Below, in pieces: positions 1-14,050 of a stretch of 64,000 bases of DNA (the stretch's first letter is position 1; the number at the start of each line of letters is the position of its first letter). This stretch comes from Rotaria sp. Silwood1 (taxonomy: Eukaryota > Rotifera > Eurotatoria > Philodinida > Philodinidae): assembly GCA_905250075.1 (NCBI GenBank), contig CAJNOP010000121.1, positions 318,375 to 382,374 of the forward strand, written 5' to 3'. The notes below the pieces were generated by a model. That model ran no database searches. It had not been told where the DNA came from and was given only the letters and a program-made list of their open reading frames with translations. The position numbers and the translations under genes were made by a program.

Positions 1-244
1 CATTCGGATGAAAAATACAGAAGCAAATAAAACTTTTAATCGATGAAAGTGTATCCGATTGAAAATAGTTTTTTCATATTTCTTTCTTATAACTGATTTT
101 ATTCAACGGGATATTCTAGTAGTAAATGACGGAGTTATCGTTTCACTCTGTGCCCATCTATGGAGTAGAAATTTGAATTTTTTTCATGGGCCATGACAGA
201 TATTTCATTTCAATAACTAATTAATAAATAGTTAATGAGTAATT

Positions 245-382
245 AATGATAAGAATATTGAAGAATTCAGCGAGAAAGTGGATCATCCTGTTCTGTTCAC
301 GGACTATGACTGGTATCTGGTAACCTTGCCACCGACTTTGCATGACATTGTTGATATACGGATAAAGATCGTACATCCATAA
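245..382 (+). CDS. Possible last exon of an unidentified gene
   Basis: A short open stretch of higher GC than its surroundings reads on the plus strand through VDHPVLFTDYDWYLVTLPP and ends HDIVDIRIKIVHP followed by TAA at about 380. The frame is closed a few codons upstream, so if real it would be a 3'-terminal exon or a fragment, with an acceptor AG somewhere near 240-262. The rest of the gene would lie left of the window. No family recognised. The peptide composition looks coding, but the length is too small to be sure. Confidence 0.25.
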   Translation, partial: NDKNIEEFSEKVDHPVLFTDYDWYLVTLPPTLHDIVDIRIKIVHP

Positions 383-2316
383 TGCCTTATTATGATATAT
401 GAACTACTTTCTCATTCTAGTTCTGATGAAATAGTTAAAAGAATAGTTTAGAAATATGCTACAAAATAGATAGAATAAAAGAATATCTCTGAAATTAATA
501 AGAACACCTATATTACGTTGAGATTATGCTAACAGCTTTTATATTTTTCTTCATACTCTATTCAGTTCTAACTTTTATTCTGATTCATTATTCAATTTTA
601 ATACACACTAGCGCAATGGAAGAATGAAGTCTATTATCTTTGGCATTATCTTTTTAATAGTATGTTTATTCTGTGAAAGTTTTTTACTTTTTTCTATTTT
701 ATTAATATAATTGTTTCCCGAAGATTTGTTCTTTTTTCTTCGTATTATTAAAGTAGCACTCATATTTATTTTGAAGAAAAGCATCTTAATAATTTAAAAA
801 CGTCAGTTTCTTTTTTCTTTTTTGAGAATATTTATCGTCGTATTGTAAAGCATTAAACATTTTAGAATTTAAATTGAAAACTATAAAATAAAATTACGCA
901 TCAAACTAGAGGATGCGACAGAATAAATGGCCGATCACTATTTTCTTGATATGTTGGTCAGTTTTAATTGCCTAGGCTTTTTTCCAAAAGATTCGTCGTA
1001 GAATTCTGCACAAAACAATATAACTTACTCAACTGATACGTTTTTATTTTTATTTTTTTTCTAGAATATGACTTTTTTAAGAACTAAGATTGTGCACAAT
1101 TTTCTAAGTCTGCATTTTTTTTTCTCGATAAGCGTTTCTATTTTAAAGCATTTTGGCTTAGTTTATGATATGTTGACAGATTATTAACGTTATTTGTATG
1201 CTAACTAATTCTTATTTAGAATGAATAATTCATCATAATGAACTGTAAACGTGTTATAACGAAAGTCACAACACTTCAAGAATAAAAATGCTTTTTGAAA
1301 AAAAAATGTAGATTTAGAAAGTTGTGTTTTACAAAGACAGAAGAATGTTTTAGTTTAGTAAATTATACTGTTTCATGCAGAATTCTACAATGAATGTATT
1401 GAGAAAAAAGTCGTTAATTAAAATTATGATCATCAAAATTGCTCAATGCCAACTCATTTTTGTATAAGAAAGAATCAATTTTCTCACTGAACATTTTATA
1501 TTTTTCCGAAAAATGTTACATAACTTTATTTTCTGTCCATTGGCATTTTGAGTAATGTATGAAATTTGAGAAAAGCTCTTTGAACAAAAAAAAACGAAAT
1601 AAATTTAGAAAATCCAGAAGATAATTTGAGCAAAAACAGCTTCTGTCGAGCTTGTTGAGCAAGGAAAAAATAATCAAATACACTTAGATATTTATACAGT
1701 TATATTCCGTTTTTGATACTGAATTAGAATAAAAAAAAAAGTAGTTTGAATAATAAATGTGAAGAAAAAGTGTGCGAAAATTCAAGATTTCTTTAAATCA
1801 TTTTTTTACAAGTCTTCTAGAATCTCCTTTGTATTTTAAAGATTTTTCAATTAAAATACGGTCATACTTAGAATCAGTTTCTCTTGACAAATTTTTCATC
1901 ATATGCGATCATCCTTAAGTAATAAATTTAATTATTTATTTCTATATTAAGTAACATATTCGTTTGTTATACGAGATAATGAATATCTACATGTATCCAA
2001 TTTTTTTAATGAATAAACAATATTCCGGATTTGAATTTTATTAAAACATAATCATATTCTTTTTATAGTCTTACACGAGACTTATTGCACGCATTGATAG
2101 TATTTGATGAGTAAACATCAATTTTTTACTCACATGAATGTTTACCATTCTTTTTTATCAATATATATAAATAACATCACCTTGTTCTTATCATGAAAAG
2201 TATCAATTTTCAGTAAATATGTTATTTTTGCTAATCTTTATTTGACATCTGCTTGATTCAGTCTTCTTTTTACTAATAAATTTTAAAAATAAAATGTTAC
2301 AGTAAAAAAAAAACAT
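383..2316. other. Intergenic, no gene seen
   Basis: AT-rich sequence with many homopolymer runs and stops in all frames. I see no exon, RNA gene or repeat structure here. Confidence 0.6.
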
Positions 2317-3447
2317 TTAACAATAAATCCAATCTCGATGATTTTTCGGTCGACAAACGAATGGACAAAGATATTTTCGCTTATAGATTTCAAGAGAAGT
2401 TATGTTGGTACAACATGGTCTTATACATCCAAGAAAACAATTATCAGCTAATGGTCGTTGAGAAAGAAATGATCGACCACCAAGTTTACGACAACTATAA
2501 CTATCGAACGTCAATGAATGTGTTTTAATATTTCTCCAAATAAGATCTGCAAGAAATTCTTGATCACCACCTGTATAGGTAAATTGAAGAGCAATAGATG
2601 GTACAAGCATAGGTCGAAAAAGATGAAATAAATAATGACGTGCACGTATAGGTGCTGCACCCCAAAGTCCAGCTAATACAGGTACATTATGGTGTTTATG
2701 ATCACGGGACATATGAAAGAAATATTTTCTCTGTTCATCAGATAGCCACATATCAACTGTTTCGGTATCACGTTTCATAATAGGTGAATCAAGATCACGT
2801 GAAAGAAAATAATCAACAAATGGATCAAATATTGGTAAAAAACGCCACATTCTTTTTGGTAAATTTGAAATTAATGATGAACCAAACATAGGTATATTGT
2901 GCATATCACATATATCAATATTTGAAAAATTATGTAGAAAATCTTGTTGCATTTTTGTACTACCAGTAAAATCAATATAAAGACGAATAATCCATGATGG
3001 AAGAAATAATTTAGCTTCATTTGCAAGTGGTATTAAAAATGGAAATATAGTTGTTTCCCATGCAAACATTGCATTATCAGTATAGTTTACTGTTGATCCA
3101 TAAACTGAAATACTAATTACTTTTTGATGTGGTCCACGAAGATTTGATTGAATACTACATAATGATTGATTTGATTGAGTAAAATTTTCATAAGTATAAG
3201 TTTGTTTTTCTTCTATAGGATTCAATGATTTTCTTTTCGTAGATTTTAATAGTTTATCATCCGAATAATTCAATGATTTGCTTGTAGTTGGAACATAATA
3301 TTTAACTTCATTTATTTCTGTATATTGTCCAGCTCGAAATGCTAAAAATTCAGTATAGAAAACAATTATAAAAAATCCAATAATAAAAGGACTTGTTAAA
3401 CGAAAATATCGTCGTCTACATTGACGATAATAGTTCCAGTTTACCAT
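2317..3447 (-). CDS. Type II membrane glycosyltransferase-like protein
   Basis: An intronless frame of 376 residues. A basic N-terminus (NYYRQCRRRYFR) precedes one hydrophobic segment at about residues 17-35, so a type II Golgi/ER topology is likely. The lumenal part begins with VISISVYGS and contains FLSRDLDSPIMKRDTE, a DxD-like metal/nucleotide-sugar signature, then HMSRDHKHHNVPVLAGLWG. This order (start strand, RFLP..DP..D.F.SRD.DS, RDH.H...GG.WG) is what I know from uncharacterised animal glycosyltransferase-like proteins. The C-terminus is rich in cysteine (LGCIRPCCTNI, LCPFVC), suggesting disulphides. Its donor and acceptor sugars cannot be told. ATG at the end of an A/T-rich leader fits the start; the next ATG is far downstream. 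Confidence 0.75.
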   Translation of the reverse strand: MVNWNYYRQCRRRYFRLTSPFIIGFFIIVFYTEFLAFRAGQYTEINEVKYYVPTTSKSLNYSDDKLLKSTKRKSLNPIEEKQTYTYENFTQSNQSLCSIQSNLRGPHQKVISISVYGSTVNYTDNAMFAWETTIFPFLIPLANEAKLFLPSWIIRLYIDFTGSTKMQQDFLHNFSNIDICDMHNIPMFGSSLISNLPKRMWRFLPIFDPFVDYFLSRDLDSPIMKRDTETVDMWLSDEQRKYFFHMSRDHKHHNVPVLAGLWGAAPIRARHYLFHLFRPMLVPSIALQFTYTGGDQEFLADLIWRNIKTHSLTFDSYSCRKLGGRSFLSQRPLADNCFLGCIRPCCTNITSLEIYKRKYLCPFVCRPKNHRDWIYC

Positions 3448-4516
3448 TTTTTATTTATATTGCTATCGATACGTTTTTTTTTCTTATTATCATTACGAAT
3501 AGAATGCAATGATGTGTGACTTATATCAACATAAATCATTCTTTTATTTGATACACGTGCAAGTTAAGTTTCCTTTATCGACATATGACTAAACGATGAT
3601 ACAAAATAGACATTAAGTAAGAAGAAAAAAAAAGTGCTTTTTTTCTTATTAACACCTATGTATTATTTTTATGAGTGAAATTTTTTGTATTATGATTGTA
3701 AGTAATATGTTAAATATCGAATATATAGTTAAGTTATAGAAATGACTAGTTAGAGTGTTTCTGTTTTATAGTTTTTTTTTTATTTCACAAAATTCAAATT
3801 TCGAACCTTCACAATTAAATTATAATAAATAAAAAACTACGGAGATTTTCTCTTCTTTTTTTTTTGCTAATCGATAGTTGACTTAATTTCAAGATATAGA
3901 AATTTATTTTCTTATTAATATTTCTTTTTTTATTGCTTTAAAATGTCCTACAAATTACTTGTTGTTTTCTCAATTTTTCTATCATATTCAATCATTCTTC
4001 AACTAATATTAAATAGTAATAAAATTTCCATGTAAGAATTATAGTCACAGATATAAAGGTCTGATTATTTATTCTTTTGTTCATCTATTTTCAATATGAA
4101 TTGAACGATTTTTTAAGTATTCTTTACATTACACGGAAAGTAATCGAATTATACATAAAAAGTACATATGAAACAGATGATAGAAAAGAGGAAGAGGTTA
4201 AAGAGACATGTTCACATGAGAAAGGTATTTACAACAAAAACCATTCCATCAAATCCAAAGCCATTAATAACTAGTAGATGTTCATTAGTAGAGATTTTAT
4301 TATAAATAAAATTTTTAATCATTCTACCATACAGTATATTTTGTGATCGTATTTTATAACAAAATGAAATAAATCAATGAATTATACAATTTTTTTTTTC
4401 AAACAACTGTATATATATATATCACATACTTTCTTTTTTTTTGTTTTGTGAAATATTTTAAATTTATTTGATTGTAAAACAAAGAAAAAAAAATAAAACA
4501 AACAGAATAAATTTAT
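3448..4516. other. Intergenic between two minus-strand genes
   Basis: AT-rich spacer holding the promoter side of the glycosyltransferase-like gene and the 3' side of the GPCR gene. A short TA microsatellite sits near 4410-4425. Small open frames here have no coding character. Confidence 0.5.
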
Positions 4517-6814
4517 TTATGATAAACATGAATTGTGTGTTTGCACACCATTTAATTTATTTTCATCAATTAATGGAGTTATTGTTGAATGATTATAAAA
4601 TTGTACTGATTTTTTTCTATCTGTATTATTATTTTCAATTGATATTCTTCTATTTATTTGATGATCATTCGTATATTTATATGTTGATAAATATTCACAT
4701 GGATTTAATTGATGTGGTTTTTTCTTTATTGATAATTGCAAATATGATAATGTTGATTCACGACGTTCATATTTTTGACAAGAAAGACAAAATATTTGTT
4801 TAAATGTATCACGAAATGCACGTGACATTAAACAATAAAGAATAAAATTAACAGAATTATTAATTAATGCTAATATATCAAATGTATCACCTACAAATAA
4901 TACACAAAATAAAAAAAAATTATCACTCTATTTATCAAAATAGATATTTTTCAACATACCAAGTTGTTGATAAATTTGATAATAATATTTTGATCGTTGT
5001 TTTGAAACAAATGTTAAAAGTAATATGGCACCTTGAGGTAATTCTGTAATAAGAAATAAAATACAAACAATAACTAACATTAATGTTGTACGACGATTTT
5101 CTTTTTCACGTTTTCGTCCACGTATACGTCCATTATTCGTTACATTATTTGATAATATTGTATGTTTTTGTACTTTTTCAGTTTTTGCTAATGCTATTCT
5201 TAATTGATGTATTAATAAAAAACTGAATACAAGTAATAATATACATGGAATTAATTTAAACATAACACTATGTAAAACAAAAACTGTTTCACGTAATGAT
5301 AAATATTTACTTAATCTTGTTTCTTCAAAACGATATGATGGTAAAATTTTTGTATAATTTTTTAATAATAATGTATCATTAATCAAATTTTCAACAATAC
5401 AATGTTCAATATATGATGGTATACAAAGTATTGTTGAAACAATAACAACTATACTAACACCCATTAATGCACGATCTGGTCTTGACACATATGCTTGTAG
5501 AGTTCTACAACTTAAAAATAAATAACGAAAAGCAGCAAGAAGAACTGTTAACCTAAATGAAAAAAATAAAACAATATTAAATTCTTTAATAGGAACAAAA
5601 TAGTCAATATTTTTTATTTTATATTGTATTTTGATATTCATTGAGGTTACGAAAGCATGAAGAATAAATAGTAATTCATATTGACAATCGTCATTGGAGA
5701 CGCTTTTTTCGCTGTTCATTGCCCCGCGGGACATATAAAATGAAGTCAACTATGGAATCGATTGGTAACTTAATAATAAATGCTGATCGTTTTTTTTTTT
5801 TATGTTCAGTGTTCATGTCTTGTTTACATTATTTCAAAGGACTATAATAACGATCATAAATGTATTTAAGATCGATTAGAAGACATTTGAAAAAAAAGAA
5901 AAAACTTTGACATCGAGTGACAATAATGTCATTTTAATTTATTCTTAATGAACAATTATCATTCTGAATCGAATAACATCTAACTGGTTTTTTTTTTACT
6001 TGATCATTATTTATTAAATGTACTTGTTTGTAAATTATCTTTAATATATATGATAAATCATAAGTAATTATAAATTTATTTAAAATATAAAAATCATGTT
6101 ACATTTTATTTGTTTTCTTTTTACGTTGAAAAATAAAATAGTTTTTCTTTTTTTATATTCATTTTCTATAGATACAAAAATAGCAAATATATATTTTTAT
6201 ATATTAAATCACTAAAACATATTCTTCTATAATACATAAGTAAATTCTCAATTTACTTTAAGATAAACACTTAATGTAATATAATCTTATATGAAAGAAA
6301 ATATGCTTTGTTTTTTTGTTTCTTCTTTTTCTTACCATGTACTAATACAATGTAATGTTAATGCAACTAACATTTGTATCATATAAAATGTGACTTGAAA
6401 ATGTGATGAAAAATCCGGTTCACTTTTACGTTCACTAATTTGTAAACAATAAAAAAGTATAGCTGCTGGTAAAACAAATAACATTTTAATTAAATCAGAT
6501 ATAGCTAATGATGTTAAAATTATATTTGTTGATGAACGCATTAATGGACGAGTTAATACAATTATATTAAATAAATTACATGTTAAACCAAATATACATA
6601 CAAAACTGGATATAATACCATGATAATTACGATAAAGAGTTTTATAACGTACAAGTGAATTATTACTATCATAATCATTTATAAATATATCATTTGTATC
6701 AATGATTGATTGAGATATATTGATTACCAATTGTTCAGCTAATGTTGATGTTGAATATATATTTGTATCATCTTGATTATAGAATTGTAATGATGGTGGT
6801 GAATAGGGAGACAT
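4517..6814 (-). CDS. Rhodopsin-class neuropeptide GPCR, three exons
   Basis: Exons are 6336-6814, 4960-5552 and 4517-4890, joined by GTAAG/TTTAG and GTATGT/TTGTAG sites with matching phases, giving 481 residues. Exon 1 has an extracellular N-terminus with N-glycosylation sites, TM1 (about 67-88) with GLTCNLFNIIVL, TM2 with TSLAISDLIKMLFVLP, and the start of TM3. The first splice makes STWLTVLLAAFRYLFL, where the DRY position reads FRY. TM6 is preceded by RRTTLMLVIVCILFLITELP. The second splice makes LGDTFDILALINNSVNFILY, the TM7 region, then CLMSRAFRDTF (helix 8). The WLTV..A.FRY and INNSVNFILYC.MSR.FR patterns are typical of invertebrate FMRFamide/myosuppressin/sex-peptide-type receptors. 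The ligand is not determinable. The introns are 69 and 783 bp. Confidence 0.9.
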
Positions 6815-9800
6815 TATATTTAAAAATAAATCAATTGGTAAGGCTAGAAAAAGTAATGAAACATGATTAAAGATATTATATTAATAGTTTTTTAAACTAA
6901 TAGAAAATATTTATATTTATAAAATTTTATGATTTTATTTCATAATTGAACATAATGTAATATTAGCTTCAACTCATACAAAGACTGTTAATTTATCTTT
7001 TTTTCTAAGTTTATCTTCATAAATTTTTGTCTTTAGTATTAATGGAATTTTCATTTACTTGAGTCATGTGAACAAGAATTAAAGTATCCAATAGAAAGAA
7101 TTCCTTTGTTTATATGAGTTTCTTTTCTATGGTTTATATTAGATTTGATACTTCTTGACAAGTTATATTCATAATCTCCTATAAACATCATTAATATAAG
7201 AATATTACATTCGATATACAAGAAAAATGTCATTCTATATCGAAAAGAGAATAATCTTATACTTATTTTTATTGTCTATATACTCGGAAGTATACTATGT
7301 AGATTCAATAAGTGCATAAGAGATTGATTTAAATCAAGGACATTAAAAAAAGAAAAGAGAAAACTCATAATTGACAATGTTAAGTTGAGCGAAAACAGGA
7401 AATAACAGCAAAATCAACCCCTCTAAAATAACTGACGATAAAACTTCGTCAATACTTCTTATAATATGGGATCGATTATTGTTTTGATGACTAATCAATT
7501 TATTTAAGTTTGGGTGTTCTGAAGTGTATGTGAATCTTTTACATCTGTTTATGGTTTTTTTTTTATTCTTTCTTCAAAAGAATAACTCTACTAAACACAA
7601 TAATCAGTAATGTGATACATTCGACTGTCGTTATTATTATTCTAACAACAATAAATTTTTGAAGACAATAAATATGCTATAGGATAAGAAGAAAATTCGT
7701 TCTTTGTTTCATATAAGTTTTTTTTGTATTACATATTCTATTGAATAATTAATACTTACGTTTAAGAAATAGCTCTTCCATTGATGATAGTTTTATTTAT
7801 AAATAAATAACATTTAAAAAATAAATAAAATAAACACTGATGATATGAAAAAAGATCAAATGAAAAAAATAATAAAATAAAAAATATTCTATATTAATAA
7901 TATATGAACTTCGTTTTTCCTTAAAAGTAATAAAGGAAGAACACTCAAAATATTTTGAGTGAGCAAAATTGATGCGACTGTAAAGAGAAAGAAAAGTACG
8001 TGTATGATAGTGAAATGGTTCATTTTTTCTTTCCGTTTTGTAGTTATTTCCGAAAATAAGATAAAGAAAAGAAAAATGGAAATAGAATAGGGTGGAGTAA
8101 ATACAATTTGTAATTATTATTAATATTAAGAAAAAAATAGTAATTAGAAACAGTAATCATCTGTTGATTGACATCAAATATCATTAGAATTTACTTTTTT
8201 TATTCATATTCTCCTCATTAACAATCTGATAACAGATGTTCTATATATATATATATAGATATTTATTTATATCAAGACTATTTTTCTATATTTTCAGAAA
8301 ATCTATTTCTTAATCAAATAAAAGTGTTTACAGAAGTACCTACTAATCCAAATAAAAAACGTTAGTATATATATATATTTATTTGTTTATTATTTTTTTG
8401 AATGTTTAACAATATTTTGTTTTTTATTGAGAAAAATTTAATTGTCATATGAATATTTTACAAGAAAAGTAAAAAATATCTTTTGAACTTTCACATTTAA
8501 TACATATTTTTATTTTGCAATTTACCAAAAAAAAAAAATAATAATAATACGAAAAATTTATCATTATTTTGATAATTTGATAAATAAAAGTCTTCTATCA
8601 CTAAGTGAAAAGGTCCTTATGTTAATATATGAACTGTCGTTTTCAATAAGAATCTGTCATAATTTCTCATTCTATTTTTTTTTTTTATATATATAATTTT
8701 ATTGAAAGAAATCCAATCTCCGGTAGTCGTCTTTTCTCTATAATAAGAGATCCTCTTCATCTTTTAAATCATGAATAAAATACTTAACAAATAGCATCAA
8801 CAACATATTGAATACTTACAATTTAATTTTTCATTATCTATTTATCTTAGTTTTAACTCTGACGCATTCATTTATACTTTAATTCAATCAAAATTTAAAG
8901 AATATTATTGATAAAATTTACTATTATAAATATGTGCTACCTTCATAAATGATTGATCTGAACTGCAAAAAAAAAAAAAAATTCTACATAAACAAAAGAA
9001 ACAAGGAAAAATATTTTCTCTTTATTTCTTAAAAGCTTTTTGTTTTATTGTATATTAAAAATAGTCATATTTATGAATAGAAAAAGAAAATATTTTTCTC
9101 TTTTGATACTTATCTGTTATTCACATTAAAATATTTTGCAAAAAAAAAAAAAAATTTGAATAGAAATAAGAAAAAAGAGTATTCTTTGCTTTTTTTTAAA
9201 ACTCTATACTATATTTAACTTTTTTCGTACTTAAATATATCAAAATTATTCATTTGAATTTATTGTTCTGTAAAAAAACTATGAATGGTTCGCTTAATTT
9301 TTGTAAAGTAATATTTACTCATCAGATAAAAAGAAGTATGTTCATTAAGAAAATATATTTCAAAGCACGATCATAGTGCGTATGAAATGTAAGTTAAAGA
9401 TTGCAACTAAAAGTAAAATTTCATTAATTCAGCTCAACCATTGATGTTTCCTTCATATACAGAGAAGGTGTTTCAGGAAATTCTTTTCCTCTTTCTCTAT
9501 AGTGATTTTTTTTTCTTATTCTTCTTCATTCTAAGATTCACAACTTTTGTTTTTTGCTAGAATAGAAATCTCCAATGAGATTTCTTAAGATCATGTTGAT
9601 TAACAGGGTCATTTTTATATTGTAAGAAGTACGAATTACACTATGAGAACATTTGTCGAACAAAATGAATATTCTACAATCCTATGACAATTCATTATTC
9701 TTTTCAATATAAATCCTATAAATGTTCTCTTTGACAGATCTTTTGAGAATATGAGGTTAACAATACATTTCCTTAGTCTGAATGAAGTCTATCTGACGTC

Positions 9801-12800
9801 ATTTCTTGCTATATACAAATCAAAATAATCATCGTTTTTTTTTTTTTTAATGAAAATATGATTATTGTTAACAACATTATGCTATTTTCGATCGCTTGAG
9901 TACAACAAGTGTAAGTCGTTTTGTCTATGATTTCTTTTTATACAATATGTTTTTCTTTCGATATATCAATATTTATTGAATCTATCTGATTTAAATATCT
10001 ATCTAGACATCATACAAAGTAATTTTTTTTTGCTACGTGTTTAAATAATATTTGAGACAATATATTAAAATAACAAAATGAACTAAATAATAGTCTTGAA
10101 AGAAAAATATATGAATGCATATATGATCAATCTATTGTTAGTTTTATTAGAAAGACATACAAATAAGATATTTTCTTTCTCTCTCTATCTATATATGAAT
10201 TATTCAAATTCGGTATTTATCTATGAAAATTTAATTGTACATGACTTACTTTGACTTTTATAGAAGCTTTGTTCATAAAAGTTCTTATAGTACATAGTAT
10301 TAGAATTTCTGCTTTGTCTCTTCATGACTTTCATAATTTTTACTTACTTCCCTGTCGATTTTCATCTACTGTTTCATCTCTCTTAGATTCTCCCGATTAA
10401 CATCCGATTATTCTAGTCATTGTAATTTATCTTTTTCATTTTATTATATGGAATTAATTTATTCTAATACATAAGAAGCGAAAGAAAACAAGAATGAAAT
10501 TTTTTTTTTCTATTGAAATCAAATTGTATATAAAATATAAAAAAAAAAGAAAACAAAAATCTAAAACTATTGTTTTAATACAATTGAAAATAAATAAAAC
10601 ATTTAATTTTACCTCAAATATCAAATGTTTTTATTTTTCTTTTTTGTTCATATTGAAAATAAAATTTGTCCAAGTAGAAACTACTCGACTATATAGATTA
10701 ACAACAAATTTGACTTATAAACGAGACAAATTAATAATAATAATATGATGATTGTGCAGTCAAGTAAAAAAAAAGTTGATAAATAATATAGTTGTTTGCT
10801 ATGATTTTCTTATCGTTTGTCGTATTTATATCTGTGCCCTTTTATCAAAAATAACAAGTGTAGGAGTTAGACAATAATTTCCAATAAGGCAAAAAAAAAA
10901 ATCTAAATAGAATTTGCGTTTTTCCGTTATATTCCTCAGTTCTTTTTCCTCATCATCTGTATTCATAGATGCTTTCTCTTTCTTCTTTCGACTCTTTGTC
11001 AGCATGTTTATTTGATTGCTTCTTCGCACTTCAACATAATTATCACTTGATGTTTTCCCCTATCCGCTGTTTAACAATCGTAGGATTTCTATCTCGTATG
11101 TTTTATAACATTTTTAGCAAAATGAAGAGTTGGAACAATTAGAGATGCACTATGTATTTTTATAATAATTGTTGATCTTTTTCCGTTATTGATTAATTTA
11201 TTATATGTCATAGTTTGATTTTTTGATTGCTGATCAATAAAACATTAATTCGAACTAAAATTTTATATTTCTTAATGAAGATTAATATTCAATATCAAAA
11301 TTATACAAAAGAAAAGATCCTTTGATATGATTATAATAAAAATGATCGATTATTAAAGTTACTATGAATAATTATTGCTAGATTTTTTTTTTTGTTTTTG
11401 ATTATCGCTGCTTAAAATAACTCTTAATTATGTCTATTAGGATGATGACAGTTATATAAAAAGTACATATTGATATCTTTGATATGTGAAATCTTCCAGA
11501 ATTAACTTTCTTCAGCATTATTTAGAAATATGTGATAAATTGATTATGGTAGAAAACAGTTTCTATTCATCATAATATTAGTTTAGCAGCTGTTTCACAT
11601 ACATACAATATAATCATCTCGAGATTCAATTTTATCATATTAACTAATATGTTATATTATGATTGTGTCTGTGTGTGTGTTTTTTCTTTTTGGCACGTCA
11701 TATATCGAATAATAATATTTTATGGTTTCTTTTTAATTAAACTATGAACCTTTTCAGTAGACAAGATAAGCATAAGTAATCTTATATGTGACATGATTTA
11801 TGATTGAAGTTCTCAGAATAAATATATGAATTTCTTCATTCTTACTTCCGTTAAAGTTGTATAATGACAAGAAAAATACAAAAAAAAGAAGAAAGAGAAA
11901 ATACATTGCATCTACTACTATGAATAAAACTTTGTTAGATTTCAAGATTCTAGATTTAATATGAGAATATTATTGTTTATTATTTAACAAGATCTGATTT
12001 ATTGTAAAGAATAGACTTTGAAATAATTTAACATTTGTTTTGCATGTTTTTTTTTAATGTATGTATATAAATTATAATTTAGAAACATTTGATTATTTCT
12101 AATAAATATTATTTGAGTGTGACAAGGTACATATTAATTCAAGCGTTTTCTTTTCGTTGTTGTTGCTAAATTCAATAAGAATGAAATTCAAGAAAACTAT
12201 TCACCTTGATTTACTATACTCTTAGTTAAATCTAATATAGATAAGAAGAGATAATAATAGAATGACGTGTAAGTAGATGTATCAATCAATCTTAAACATC
12301 ACGAAAATATGAATTTTTATATGCTATGTAAAAAAAAAAAAAAAGAAAAAGAAAGTCAAACTTATTAAATAATGTATGCATAATAATAGACGTGTCTTGC
12401 ATGAAAATGTCAAGTATAATTATGACAATCTTTGAAACCAAATTAATCAAGCATAGAAATACCGGCATATTCTTTTTATTATTATTTGATTTAAATTAAA
12501 GGTTAATTAAATATTTTTAGTATGATAATTATATCACGAAATATACTCAACAAATATAGATTAATATAACTAATAATTGTATTTTTATTTATTTGAGTGC
12601 AATATTATTTAACATAAAATAAAGTAAATAGTAAAATTCAATTAATCACGATTAAATTCAAAATACTAATAAAATAAAACTATGAATTTCATTAAATATA
12701 ATAGTTGTTAAAAAGACACATCTTATTCTCATAAACATCTTATAATTCATATGCATGACCCATATGTTAATTTAATATTAATATCTTTATAAAAAATAAT

Positions 12801-13869
12801 GTAAACTGATGATGTTCATATCAATGAATAGTATATGTTAACTATACGACACAAAAGAATGTCACTTAAGAAAGTATTTTCTTTTGGTGATAAATTCTTT
12901 TATAAAAATAACTATTTCGAAAGCAATATGAGGCTTGGATAGTTGGAAAGAGAACACTCGAGATATTTTTATAATCAAGGGATTTACACCAAACTATGTA
13001 GTTTTAACAATAATAATTGAATATGATAATCGACATGCAAAGTGTTTTATTCTAGAATAATAATTCTTTTTTTATTTTGTAAAATGCACAGATAATATGA
13101 ACATATTAATATTCAGACTTGTATGTAATCAAATTCAACAGATAAGCATTCTTAAATGATGATTGACGTTTGAACGAATAGCGTCACCAGAAAAAACATA
13201 ATTCTAAGTAGAGATGTTAGCATCTGGTAAGCTTCATAAAAAAAACACTTGTCGAATGTTCAAATTTATCAAATGTACCCGCTAATGTTTCTAGGCAAAG
13301 TTAAATTCCCTCGGCTTATGTCACTCATTTGAACTGTTCTCAATAAAAAGAAAAGCAAATTGATAATATAAAAATTATTATCCAACATATGTCAATCTAA
13401 TTCCATATTGAATGAAGATTTTTATTATTTAGACGAACAAAATTGATAATCAGGTCAGACAATCTTTAATAAGTACACTCGGTTTTTTATTATTATTCAA
13501 ATTCAACATCTGTAGATGGATTTTATGAAAAACACACTTGACATTGTCTTTCTTTATCAATAGCCATTATATCATACATAGTACTTCATTATTGTTATAT
13601 AGATTTCATTTTTTTTTCGTTGATATCGATGCTCTCATATGTCGTTGCATTTGTACAAGTATTAATTGGTTTCTATCAGTTTGTACTTCATATTTATTAA
13701 TATTAACTTCATCAATTAATGTTTGATTAGATAGTCTATATTTAATATTAAATAAAAACTTTATCATCTTATCATCAAATTTCAATAGGATTTAAGTCCA
13801 CTGGAACAAGAATCTAAACAAATTATTAATTAATAAAGAAAATCAAATGAATTTAAATTTTTTTTTAAA
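6815..13869. other. AT-rich gene desert
   Basis: About 7 kb with only short accidental open frames, many poly-A/T runs, TA microsatellites near 8240-8260 and 8360-8380 and a GT run near 11660-11680. The GPCR promoter should lie at the left edge. No exon with credible splice sites or composition was found. Confidence 0.55.
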
Positions 13870-14050
13870 TAACTAACATTTGTTAATTGAAAATTTTTTC
13901 CAGCTAATATATCACTAATCTCATCTGAGCCAATACAATCAGCAACAAATGCTCATTATATTTCACTTAAATCTACGGCACGTGTTTGTCCAACGTGATC
14001 ATATGATATATGTTTTGATCGTTTAATAATTGATGTATCATGATATTCTA
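13780..14050 (-). pseudogene. Decayed coding remnant, family unknown
   Basis: Read on the minus strand, about 14030-13880 gives KHISYDHVGQTRAVDLSEI, two adjacent stops, then AFVADCIGSDEISDILAGK in the same frame. Further on, near 13815-13780, a different frame reads PVDLNPIEI, which recalls the end of the catalytic region of Tc1-like transposases, but nothing else supports that. The composition differs from the surrounding desert. I regard it as an old coding fragment, weakly supported. Confidence 0.3.

Noticed and set aside
10826-11029. Lysine/glutamate-rich open frame in the desert
   Set aside because: A single low-complexity frame without splice sites or partner exons.
13780-13830. Possible Tc1-like transposase fragment (PVDLNPIEI on the minus strand)
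   Set aside because: Only nine residues and stops right after; too short to claim a transposon.
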